DNA of 12,205 bases, from contig JADJPD010000034.1 in assembly GCA_016713435.1 (NCBI GenBank), forward strand, positions 1 to 12,205. Direction: 5' to 3'. This stretch comes from Gemmatimonadota bacterium (GTDB lineage: Bacteria; Gemmatimonadota; Gemmatimonadetes; Gemmatimonadales; GWC2-71-9). Position 1 is the first letter of the stretch, and each line of letters opens with the position of its first letter. Under the pieces are notes generated by a model. That model was not told the DNA's origin, searched no databases, and was given only the letters and a program-made list of their open reading frames with translations. A program made the position numbers and the translations under genes. Positions 6,497-12,205 of the stretch are shown here, one piece after another.

Positions 6497-8610
6497 TGAG
6501 GGGGCTGGGGGATCGGGTGGGAGAGCGGGGCGGGGGCGGGCGGGGGCGGGGCGCCGCGGGGGGGGGGGGCGGGGGGGGCCCCCCCCCCCGGGGGGGGGGC
6601 GGATGGGGGGAGGTCGGGCGGAGCGGCGGCGTCGGGGATCAGGGCGGGGAGGATGAAGCCGGCGAGGAGGTCGGCGCCGGTCGGGGAGAGGTGGTCGTCG
6701 TCGCGGTAGAGGAGGGCGTCGCCGATGGAGGCGATGCAGTAGTCGGGACGGAAGGTGTCGCAGAAGAGGAACTCCGGCAGGACGCGCACCAGCGTGGCGC
6801 TCGGCAGGCGGTCGAGGAGGGCGTAGGTGGCGGCGGTGCGGCGCTCGAAGCTCGAGAAGCGCACGTCCAGGCGGCCCTGCCAGGACTCGCCGGCGCTGGC
6901 GAGGGCGGTGGCGCGCTCGGGAGCGGCCCAGCCGAGCTCGGGGATGGGGTAGAGGATCAGGACGCGCTTGCCGGCGTGGTCCAGGGCGCGGATGGTCTGG
7001 TGCAGCGCCAGCAGGAGCCGCTCCTGGCGGGTGTCGTGGTCGTCGTGGTCGGCGCCGGGGTAGTGGAGCGCGGCGTGGGAGTCCTTCTCGCGGCCGCCGG
7101 CGCCGTTGTCGAAGCGGGTCTCCTCCACGTAGAGGGGCCAGCGCGCCACGAGGAGCACGGTGGTGATTGTGGTGTCGGCGACGAGCGCGGCCCGGATCCG
7201 CGGGCTCTCCTCGAGGCAGCGGCGCGGGTGATCCGAGGCGCCCTCGAAGCCGAGCGCGGGGGGGCAGCCCTTGGTCCAGTAGAGGCGGCCGGCGTGGCCG
7301 GTGCGCTCGAGGACGCGGGAGAGGCCGCCGGCGATGGCGGCGGCGTGCGAGTCGCCCCAGAGCGCGATGGTGGCGGGCGCCGCCGAGCCGCCCAGGACGC
7401 AGACGGTGCTGGATCGGCGGGCGGGGCATTCCACCATCTGCTCCATGCGGGCGTAGGCCTCGAGCGCGAGCACCTGGGCGGAGGCGCGGGCGGGGAAGCC
7501 GTCTTCCTTCACGGTCACGGCGCCGAAGGTGGCGAAGGCCACGGTGGTGACGGAGGCGAGCGCCACGAGCGGGCGGCGGGGGACGCGGGTGCGGTCGCGG
7601 AAGGGCTGCTCCACGTAGCGCCAGCTCCATGCGGCGAGCAGCAGGGTGAGGAGCGCCAGGGCGAGCAGCACCGGGACCGTCGGCTCCCCGGCGGCACGGA
7701 GGCGGGCGAAGGCGAAGATCGGCTGGTGCCAGAGATAGGCACTGTAGCTGACGAGGCCGATGCCGACGAGCGGGCGGGCGGCGAGGAGGCGGCCGGCGCC
7801 GGTGGTGCGGCTGGCCGTGGCGATGACCAGCGCCGCGCCGATCGTGGGGATGAGCGCCAGCGGGCCGGGGAAGCGGGCGCCCGGCGTGAGCATCACCACG
7901 GCCCAGAGGATGAGCGTGAGGCCGAGCCAGGAGAGGAGGGCCCGGCGGCGCTCGCCCAGGTGCGCGACGCGGGTGGCGATGGCGGGCTGGGCGAGGAGCA
8001 CGCCGAGGAGCAGCTCCCAGGCGCGGCCGCGAGGGTCGAAGAAGGCGGCGTCGGGGGCCTGGCGCGCCTGGACGGTGGCGAACATGAGGCTGGCGAGGAA
8101 GAGGGTGACGAGCGCCGGCAGCAGGACGCGGCGGGCGCGCTTCCAGAGGACGAGGAGCAGCAGCGGCATCACCAGGTAGAACTGCTCCTCGACGCCGAGG
8201 CTCCAGGTGTGGAGGAGCGGGGCCTGCTCGGTGTCGGTGGCGAAGTAGCCGGTGTGGCGCTGGAAGTGGAGGTTGGCGAGGAAGAGGGAGACGGCCACGA
8301 GGCTGGCGCCGAAGTCCTGGAGCGCGCCGGGCGGAAGCCAGGCCCAGGCGGCGGGGAGGGTGGCCAGGAGGACGAGGGCCAGGGCGGGGAGAATCCTGCG
8401 GGCGCGGCGCTCGTAGAAGGTGGTGAGCGAGAAGCGATCCGCGGCCAGGTCGCCGAGCAGGATCCCGCCGATCAGGTAGCCACTCAGCACAAAGAAGACG
8501 TCGACGCCGACATAGCCCCCGGGGAGGAGGGGGAGGTTGGCGTGGAAGAGGATGACCGGGATCACGGCCAGGGCGCGGAGGCCGTCGAGCTCGGGGCGGT
8601 GGGGGCGCAT
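6493..8610 (-). CDS. OafA/YrhL-type membrane acyltransferase with C-terminal SGNH domain
   Basis: This is a predicted inner-membrane O-acyltransferase that moves acyl (often acetyl) groups onto cell-envelope or exported polysaccharides; the substrate is unknown. From ATG 8610, residues 5-365 form an Acyltransferase_3 domain with about ten membrane helices. It begins RPELDGLRALAVIPVILFHA (His23) and continues GGYVGVDVFFVLSGYLIGG, YERRARRILPA, HTWSLGVEEQFYLVMPL and SAYLWHQPIF. After a linker, residues of about 395-655 form an SGNH domain with WGDSHAAAIAGG (Ser421) and DDDHLSPTGA (Asp639/His640), a complete predicted catalytic set. The start at 8610 is chosen because the family begins within a few residues of LDGLR; the frame upstream encodes only Arg/Pro-rich sequence. 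The final 35 or so residues (6493-6600) are Pro/Gly from a G/C homopolymer tract and are probably not reliable, so the true stop may differ. It is divergent from the hydrolase gene. Confidence 0.88.
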   Translation of the reverse strand: MRPHRPELDGLRALAVIPVILFHANLPLLPGGYVGVDVFFVLSGYLIGGILLGDLAADRFSLTTFYERRARRILPALALVLLATLPAAWAWLPPGALQDFGASLVAVSLFLANLHFQRHTGYFATDTEQAPLLHTWSLGVEEQFYLVMPLLLLVLWKRARRVLLPALVTLFLASLMFATVQARQAPDAAFFDPRGRAWELLLGVLLAQPAIATRVAHLGERRRALLSWLGLTLILWAVVMLTPGARFPGPLALIPTIGAALVIATASRTTGAGRLLAARPLVGIGLVSYSAYLWHQPIFAFARLRAAGEPTVPVLLALALLTLLLAAWSWRYVEQPFRDRTRVPRRPLVALASVTTVAFATFGAVTVKEDGFPARASAQVLALEAYARMEQMVECPARRSSTVCVLGGSAAPATIALWGDSHAAAIAGGLSRVLERTGHAGRLYWTKGCPPALGFEGASDHPRRCLEESPRIRAALVADTTITTVLLVARWPLYVEETRFDNGAGGREKDSHAALHYPGADHDDHDTRQERLLLALHQTIRALDHAGKRVLILYPIPELGWAAPERATALASAGESWQGRLDVRFSSFERRTAATYALLDRLPSATLVRVLPEFLFCDTFRPDYCIASIGDALLYRDDDHLSPTGADLLAGFILPALIPDAAAPPDLPPSAPPPGGGAPPAPPPRGAPPPPAPAPLSHPIPQPPQ
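6558..6600. repeat. Long G/C homopolymer tract
   Basis: The plus strand reads G12, C, G8, C11, G10, C in direct succession. Such a tract is highly prone to length errors in sequencing and assembly. It could form a C11/G10 hairpin or G-quadruplexes. It lies at the 3' end of the acyltransferase frame and sets which stop codon appears to be used. Confidence 0.8.
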
Positions 8611-8881
8611 GACGGGGGGACGTGGCGGCCGACGGCGGGGCGGGCGGTGGGGGCGTGGGCGCGGCGGCATGGAGTGGCCAAGTCCCAGGTGGGCGGCGGG
8701 GGGCCCGGTGGGGAGTGCCGCAGTCGCTCCTAATCGCGGCGGGGGCAGCTCGACCTGGGCGTTGCTCGAGAGCCGGGGGGTGATGTGGCGGGTGGGTGGG
8801 GCGGGCGCTGGGGCTGGGGGGGGTTGGGCGGGCGGGCTGCTCGAGCCTGTTGCGGCCGCCGGGCGGCCGGAGGAGAGGCTG
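8611..8881. promoter_or_regulatory. Divergent intergenic region between acyltransferase and hydrolase genes
   Basis: A 271-bp G-rich spacer separates two divergent genes and must carry their promoters. Apart from runs of G on the plus strand and the hydrolase ribosome-binding site at its right end, no clear promoter hexamers, inverted repeats or small gene were seen. Confidence 0.3.
8869..8878 (+). promoter_or_regulatory. Ribosome-binding site deciding the start of the hydrolase
   Basis: GGAGGAGAGG lies just before ATG 8882 (8 nt from GGAGG). It selects this start over the long open frame extending upstream to 8537 and over the next in-frame ATG at 8894. Confidence 0.75.
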
Positions 8882-10405
8882 ATGCGGACAGGGATGAGGC
8901 TGGTGCTGGCGGTGGCCCTGCTGCTGCCGGCGCGGGGCGTGGCGCAGCAGTCGCAGATGGCGTTCACGCTGGCGGAAGGGCCGTACCGGGCGGGGTTCCG
9001 GAACGTGAACCTGACGGATCCCACGCGGAGCTTCACCACCGACTATGCGAAGGGGCCCGGGCCCCGGCCGCTGCAGGTGAGCATCTGGTACCCGGCGCGG
9101 CCCGCGGCCGGGGCGCGGCCGATGCGGTATGCGGAGTACCTGGAGCTCCGGGCGCTCGAGGGCGGGGCGGCGGGGTTCACGGCGGAGGGGCGGGCGCGGG
9201 CCATCGCGATGGCGCTGCCGGGGGACAGCCTGCACCGCTGGAACGAGTCGGGGGCGCCGACGCGGGCGTATCGTGATGCGCCCGCGGCGCCGGGGCGGTT
9301 CCCGGTGGTGCTCTACGCGCCGAGCTTCAATGCGCCGTCCACCGAGAACTCGGTGCTGGCCGAGTACCTGGCGAGCCAGGGCTACCTGGTGATCGCGAGC
9401 CCGTGCATGGGGTGGTTTGGCCGCTTCATGGAGGAGACGGCGCTCGGCGTCGAGGCGCAGGTGCGGGACCTGGCGGTGCTGCTGGAGTACGCCCGCCGGC
9501 TCCCCGAGGCCGACACCACGCAGGTGGCGGCGATGGGCTTCAGCTGGGGCGGGCTCTCCAACGTGGTGTTCGCGGCGCGGGAGCCCAGGGTGCGGGCGCT
9601 GGTGTCGCTGGACGGGACCATTGCCTATCGCTGGCGGCTGTTCCGGGCGTCGGTGGCGGGGGATCCGGCGCTGGTGGAGGTGCCGTTCCTCTTCCTGCAG
9701 TCGGCCCCGATGCCGGTGGACACGGCGCGGAAGTACGGGGTGGACACCATCCCGGCGGTGTTCGACTCGCTGCCGTACGCGGACCAGTACCGGGTGCAGT
9801 TCCATCAGCTGGTGCACCAGAACTTTGGCGCCGAGTTCGTCCGGCTGCTGCCGCGGGGGCCGGGGGAGGAGAGCCAGGCCACGGTGAACTACGGCTTCGA
9901 GCAGATCGCGCGCTACGTGCTGGCGTTCCTCGATGCGAAGCTCAAGGGGAGCCGGGAGGGTGCGGCGTTCCTGGCGCGGACGCCCGATGCCAACGGGGTG
10001 CGCGAGCGCTTCGCGACGGCGACGCCGATCCCGGGGCGGCATCCGGCGGAGCACCTGATGGCGTTTGGCCGGGCGCTCGGCGCGGGCGGGGCGGCGCGGG
10101 CGCCGGAGGTGCTGGCGGAGATCCGGCGCAGCAACCCGGGCTACACGCTGCCGGAGATGGACGTGAACACCTGGGGGTACACGCTGCTGGCGGCGGGGCG
10201 GGTGGCGGAGGCGATCGGGGTGTTCACGCTGAACACGGTGCTGTATCCGCAGTCGGGGAATGTGTGGGACAGCCTGGGGGAGGCGACGGCGGCGGGTGGG
10301 GATGTGGGGAAGGCGATCGAGTATTACGAGAAGTCGCTGGGGCTCGATCCCACCAACGACAATGCGCGGCGGCAGATTGCGCGGTTGCGGGGGGTGGGGC
10401 GGTGA
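8882..10405 (+). CDS. Secreted alpha/beta-hydrolase with C-terminal TPR repeats
   Basis: This is a protein of 507 residues with a signal peptide (MRTGMRLVLAVALLLPARGVAQ). It is an alpha/beta-hydrolase related to dienelactone hydrolase and platelet-activating-factor acetylhydrolase types, so probably a periplasmic or secreted esterase. LQVSIWYPA and FPVVLYAPSFNAPSTENSVLAEY form the first strands and oxyanion region. GFSWGG holds the nucleophile Ser221, VSLDG the likely acid Asp244, and the FHQLVHQNFG segment a candidate base (His308 or His312). Residues from about 415 to the end carry at least two TPR-like units (WGYTLLAAGRVAEAIGVFTL and WDSLGEATAAGGDVGKAIEY), ending SLGLDPTNDNARRQIARL. The start is fixed by a strong ribosome-binding site. 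The gene is divergent from the acyltransferase and convergent with the next small gene, so it is probably transcribed alone. The substrate is unknown. Confidence 0.85.
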   Translation: MRTGMRLVLAVALLLPARGVAQQSQMAFTLAEGPYRAGFRNVNLTDPTRSFTTDYAKGPGPRPLQVSIWYPARPAAGARPMRYAEYLELRALEGGAAGFTAEGRARAIAMALPGDSLHRWNESGAPTRAYRDAPAAPGRFPVVLYAPSFNAPSTENSVLAEYLASQGYLVIASPCMGWFGRFMEETALGVEAQVRDLAVLLEYARRLPEADTTQVAAMGFSWGGLSNVVFAAREPRVRALVSLDGTIAYRWRLFRASVAGDPALVEVPFLFLQSAPMPVDTARKYGVDTIPAVFDSLPYADQYRVQFHQLVHQNFGAEFVRLLPRGPGEESQATVNYGFEQIARYVLAFLDAKLKGSREGAAFLARTPDANGVRERFATATPIPGRHPAEHLMAFGRALGAGGAARAPEVLAEIRRSNPGYTLPEMDVNTWGYTLLAAGRVAEAIGVFTLNTVLYPQSGNVWDSLGEATAAGGDVGKAIEYYEKSLGLDPTNDNARRQIARLRGVGR

Positions 10406-10429
10406 GGTGAAATGGTCTCGACCCCGCGC

Positions 10430-10666
10430 TCATCGCCTCGATGCGGTGCGAAGGCGCGCGACGGCGGGGGTGAGGCGAATGGCGCGGAAGAGGGACTTGG
10501 GGTAGAGGTAGTCCTCGCCTGATTCGTCGATGACGCGGAGCTGGCGATGGCGCGCGGCGGCGGCGTCGGGGAGGACGCCGTAGACCTTCCAGCGCTCGAG
10601 CGAGGCGGGATAGTCGCCCGGGTCGAGGCAGAGGACGAATCGTGAGGCGGGGCGGCGCTGGCGCAT
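10430..10666 (-). CDS. Small conserved hypothetical protein, 78 residues
   Basis: Starting at ATG 10666 (MRQRRPASRFVLCLDPGDYP), the core FVLCLDPGDYPASLERWKVY, then VLPDAAAARHRQLRVIDESG and EDYLYPKSLFRAI, follows a pattern I recognise from many small uncharacterised bacterial proteins (FVVCxxxxGYxASLExxKxYxxLPDxxAxxxxxxRVIDESGEDYLYP). No function is assigned to that group as far as I know. It is convergent with the hydrolase gene, separated by 24 bp. The frame is open further upstream to 10804, but that part is low-quality Arg/Pro/Ala sequence and the family begins near this ATG. There is no signal peptide or membrane segment, so a cytoplasmic location is likely. Confidence 0.75.
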   Translation of the reverse strand: MRQRRPASRFVLCLDPGDYPASLERWKVYGVLPDAAAARHRQLRVIDESGEDYLYPKSLFRAIRLTPAVARLRTASRR

Positions 10667-10971
10667 GGTCAGGCAGGTAGGGCTTCTTCTCGGTTGCCGA
10701 GGCGGTGGCTTCAGTGCAAGGTATTCTCCGCCGTCTGCACGTCGCCATCGGGCAGGAGCACCTGCGGCATCCCGGGGCGATAGCCACTGAGGAGCGCTCG
10801 GCACGGCAAGTCCTGAAGGACTCGCGTCGCCGGGAGGATGGCGCAGACATCAGGGCACCGGCCCGGCCCGCGGGCTGCGTGATCGAGTGGCCTGAGCGGG
10901 CTCGGGCTCTGAGTAGAGTGGCCGGAGCAGCGCTCCGGCCCCACGGGGACTCAGGCTTGGTGCTGGGGAGG
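10667..10971. other. Intergenic stretch with one strong hairpin and no convincing gene
   Basis: About 305 bp lie between two minus-strand genes. A minus-strand frame (10711-10944) ends in a fairly protein-like stretch (ALLSGYRPGMPQVLLPDGDV), but its apparent start lies in the hairpin at 10920-10940 and it has no recognised family, so it is not called a gene. No tRNA-like fold was recognised. Confidence 0.4.
10920..10940. repeat. Hairpin, 9-bp perfect stem with 3-base loop
   Basis: GGCCGGAGC (10920-10928) pairs exactly with GCTCCGGCC (10932-10940) around loop AGC, and flanking GTG / CCCAC can extend it with a bulge. It lies 31 bp beyond the stop of the minus-strand lipoprotein gene (10972) and could act as its transcription end or mRNA-stabilising stem, though no U-run follows on that strand. 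Confidence 0.55.
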
Positions 10972-11667
10972 TTAGTGGAACTGCGGGACGCCGGGCTGGA
11001 TGCCGCAGAGGGCGCCGTCGTCGGTGACGGAGTTGGTGCCGTCCCAGTAGAAGGTGGCGGCGCCGGGGACCACGAGGGGGCTCGCCAGGTAGATGGTCTG
11101 GTGGGTGCTGAAGCCCGCAGCCTGTGCGGCCGTGGTGTCGGTGGAGAAGATGATCCAGACGTGGTCGTTGGCGGGGACCGAGTCGGTGCCGGTGCCGATG
11201 ATCGGGTTGTGGCTCAGGTCCTGCCAGTCGGTCTCGCCGTCGCGGTAGATGTCGTTCTCGTAGGTGGGGCCCACCTGGCAGCTGCCGCCGGCGCTGGCCG
11301 ACTGGAAGCGGATCACGTCCGACATGTGGATGGCGATGCAGGGATAGCTGCCGTCGGCCGGGGTGCCGGTGAAGAGGGTGTCGCCCTGGACGAAGTCGCG
11401 GTAGGTGAGGGTGCTGCCGTGGTCCGCCACCTGGACCGCGTTGCTGCAGTCGGTGTTGGGGGAGATGTACATGGCGTACATGCCCACCTGAAGCGAGGTC
11501 GGGTCTCCGACCACGACGGGCGGGGCGGCGGCGGGGCCACTCACCACGGAGGGCGGCGCCGAGGCGGCGGAGCTCAGGATGGCGAGCGAGATGGTGCTCG
11601 GGCCATTGGTGGTGCTGGAGGTGCAGGCGAGGGCCGCGAGGGCGGCCAGGCCGGCGATGCGACGCAT
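10972..11667 (-). CDS. Predicted lipoprotein of unknown function, 231 residues
   Basis: The ATG at 11667 starts MRRIAGLAALAALACTSSTT, a short basic and hydrophobic signal with lipobox LAALAC (Cys at residue 15), so the mature protein should be membrane-anchored. GGGAGG on the minus strand (11675-11680) lies 7 nt before it and supports this start. A Ser/Thr/Ala/Pro-rich linker (about residues 16-55) precedes a beta-rich domain with MYAMYISPNTDCSNAVQVAD, YPCIAIHMSDVIRFQS, GGSCQVGPTYENDIYRDGE, HVWIIFSTDTTAA and ALCGIQPGVPQFH at the end. Four cysteines in the mature domain may form disulfides. I do not recognise the family. The gene appears to be transcribed alone, with a hairpin shortly after its stop. 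Confidence 0.75.
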   Translation of the reverse strand: MRRIAGLAALAALACTSSTTNGPSTISLAILSSAASAPPSVVSGPAAAPPVVVGDPTSLQVGMYAMYISPNTDCSNAVQVADHGSTLTYRDFVQGDTLFTGTPADGSYPCIAIHMSDVIRFQSASAGGSCQVGPTYENDIYRDGETDWQDLSHNPIIGTGTDSVPANDHVWIIFSTDTTAAQAAGFSTHQTIYLASPLVVPGAATFYWDGTNSVTDDGALCGIQPGVPQFH

Positions 11668-11786
11668 GGGGACCCCTCCCGGGGATGGTGGATTTGCCTG
11701 ATTATCGGGCGCAGGCACGGAGGGTTGAGCGCGACTGGCGCTCGCTCGGGATTCACCAGGGGCCGGATCTGGGTCTTATATCGGCG

Positions 11787-11819
11787 TACGAATCAGGGGC
11801 CGACCCCTACGAATCAGGG
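11787..11819. repeat. Short direct repeat of 12 bp with 21-bp period
   Basis: TACGAATCAGGG occurs at 11787-11798 and again at 11808-11819. The spacer completes an AGGGGCCGACC core, which is also present in the left arm of the palindromic element at 6370-6380. It lies at the 3' end of the broken minus-strand remnant. Confidence 0.5.
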
Positions 11820-12100
11820 TTCAGCGAGTTCGCGGCCGTCGGCGCTGCCGAAGAGGGTGCAGGCTCACCGGCAGCCAGCGGGAGGCGGATCTGGTGCCAG
11901 ATCTCCCGGTCGCGGTGATGCCGCCGCTCGGATGGTGCTGAGGAACTCCTCGAGGGAGGAGAAGCTGAACTCGCTGTGTGCGGGTTCCGCACCTTGATCT
12001 CAACCACGCCGGGTTCTCCAAAGCCGGGGTTGTCCCGATGGAAAAGCAACTTGCGGACGCGGCGGCAACTCGTTGCCAGATCACAGCTTTGGAGCTGGCG
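11807..12100 (-). pseudogene. Broken coding remnant, family not recognised
   Basis: Read on the minus strand, one frame gives RKLLFHRDNPGFGEPGVVEI then KVRNPH. After a -1 shift near 11970 a second frame gives EFSFSSLEEFLSTIR (about 11925-11968). A third step near 11920 returns to RDREIWHQIRLPLAAGEPAP and a stop at 11807. Each piece looks protein-like (balanced composition, hydrophobic and acidic pattern) and they join in order. This suggests one small gene of about 95 residues or more with two indels. The N-terminus is not resolved; another frame upstream (VAQYRPRNLPDF, about 12120-12155) may belong to it. Identity and start are unknown. Confidence 0.35.
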
Positions 12101-12205
12101 GGGGCGACGACCCGGGTGGAAAGTCGGGCAGGTTGCGGGGCCTGTATTGCGCCACGGTGCCGCGTCACCCATGCCGTGGGCCGCGCGTCACTAGAGCAGC
12201 GCGGT

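Noticed and set aside
6558..6600. G/C runs as a CRISPR or tandem repeat
   Set aside because: No repeat-spacer structure exists, only homopolymer runs.
6304..8733. Long plus-strand open frame (809 residues), Gly/Glu/Ala-rich
   Set aside because: It is antisense to the OafA-like acyltransferase, which has all family motifs; its composition is not protein-like.
6275..10054. Very long minus-strand open frame (1259 residues)
   Set aside because: It is an Arg/Pro-rich translation in the wrong phase across the acyltransferase and hydrolase genes, a usual artefact of very GC-rich DNA.
10690..10760. Possible tRNA-like fold
   Set aside because: No T-loop GTTCRA box or consistent acceptor stem was found.
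10711..10944. Possible small minus-strand gene
   Set aside because: Its start lies in the hairpin, it has no ribosome-binding site or recognised family, and only the last third looks protein-like.
10705..11997. Long plus-strand open frame (430 residues)
   Set aside because: It is antisense to the lipoprotein gene at 10972-11667 and crosses hairpin and intergenic DNA; no motif was recognised.

Overview
The window looks like chromosomal DNA from a GC-rich Gram-negative bacterium. An outer-membrane barrel protein, several lipobox lipoproteins, an OafA-type envelope acyltransferase and very high GC over most of its length fit Gemmatimonadota or a similar phylum. That placement is inference; no rRNA or other marker gene is present.

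Bases 1 to about 3320 are visibly less GC-rich than the rest and hold a compact DNA-modification and defence cluster. It contains the C-terminal part of a DUF2075 helicase-like protein (+, damaged), a cytosine-5 DNA methyltransferase (-), a NaeI-family restriction endonuclease (-) and a Vsr-type mismatch endonuclease (+). Together these form a type II restriction-modification system, predicted to recognise GCCGGC by kinship to NaeI. Vsr would repair the T:G mismatches that arise when 5-methylcytosine deaminates. DUF2075, the methyltransferase and the nuclease all carry single-base frame breaks, and DUF2075 also lacks about 20 residues in frame. Near bp 3325 the Vsr reading frame runs, without its expected stop, into much more GC-rich host-like DNA.

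Bases 3389 to 6232 are a minus-strand envelope cluster read right to left: an outer-membrane barrel protein, a lipoprotein with an Ig-like domain and Kelch repeats (one frameshift), an 89-residue protein resembling the N-terminal part of HigA/COG5499 antitoxins without the DNA-binding domain, and a small lipoprotein whose start is separated from its body by one base.

Bases 6233 to 6600 are non-coding or doubtful. They contain an 11-bp-stem GC hairpin, a 129-bp nested palindrome that looks like a miniature inverted-repeat element, and a long G/C homopolymer tract. From 6493 to 8610 (-) lies a long OafA/YrhL-like acyltransferase with a C-terminal SGNH domain. Divergent from it (8882-10405, +) is a secreted alpha/beta-hydrolase with C-terminal TPRs. 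A small conserved hypothetical gene (10430-10666, -), a lipoprotein gene (10972-11667, -) and a broken coding remnant (about 11807-12100, -) complete the window.

Frame breaks cluster in the first 5 kb and the last 400 bases, while the middle is clean. This may reflect lower assembly quality near contig ends, real decay of the restriction-modification island, or both. The in-frame deletion in DUF2075 is the best evidence for real decay.
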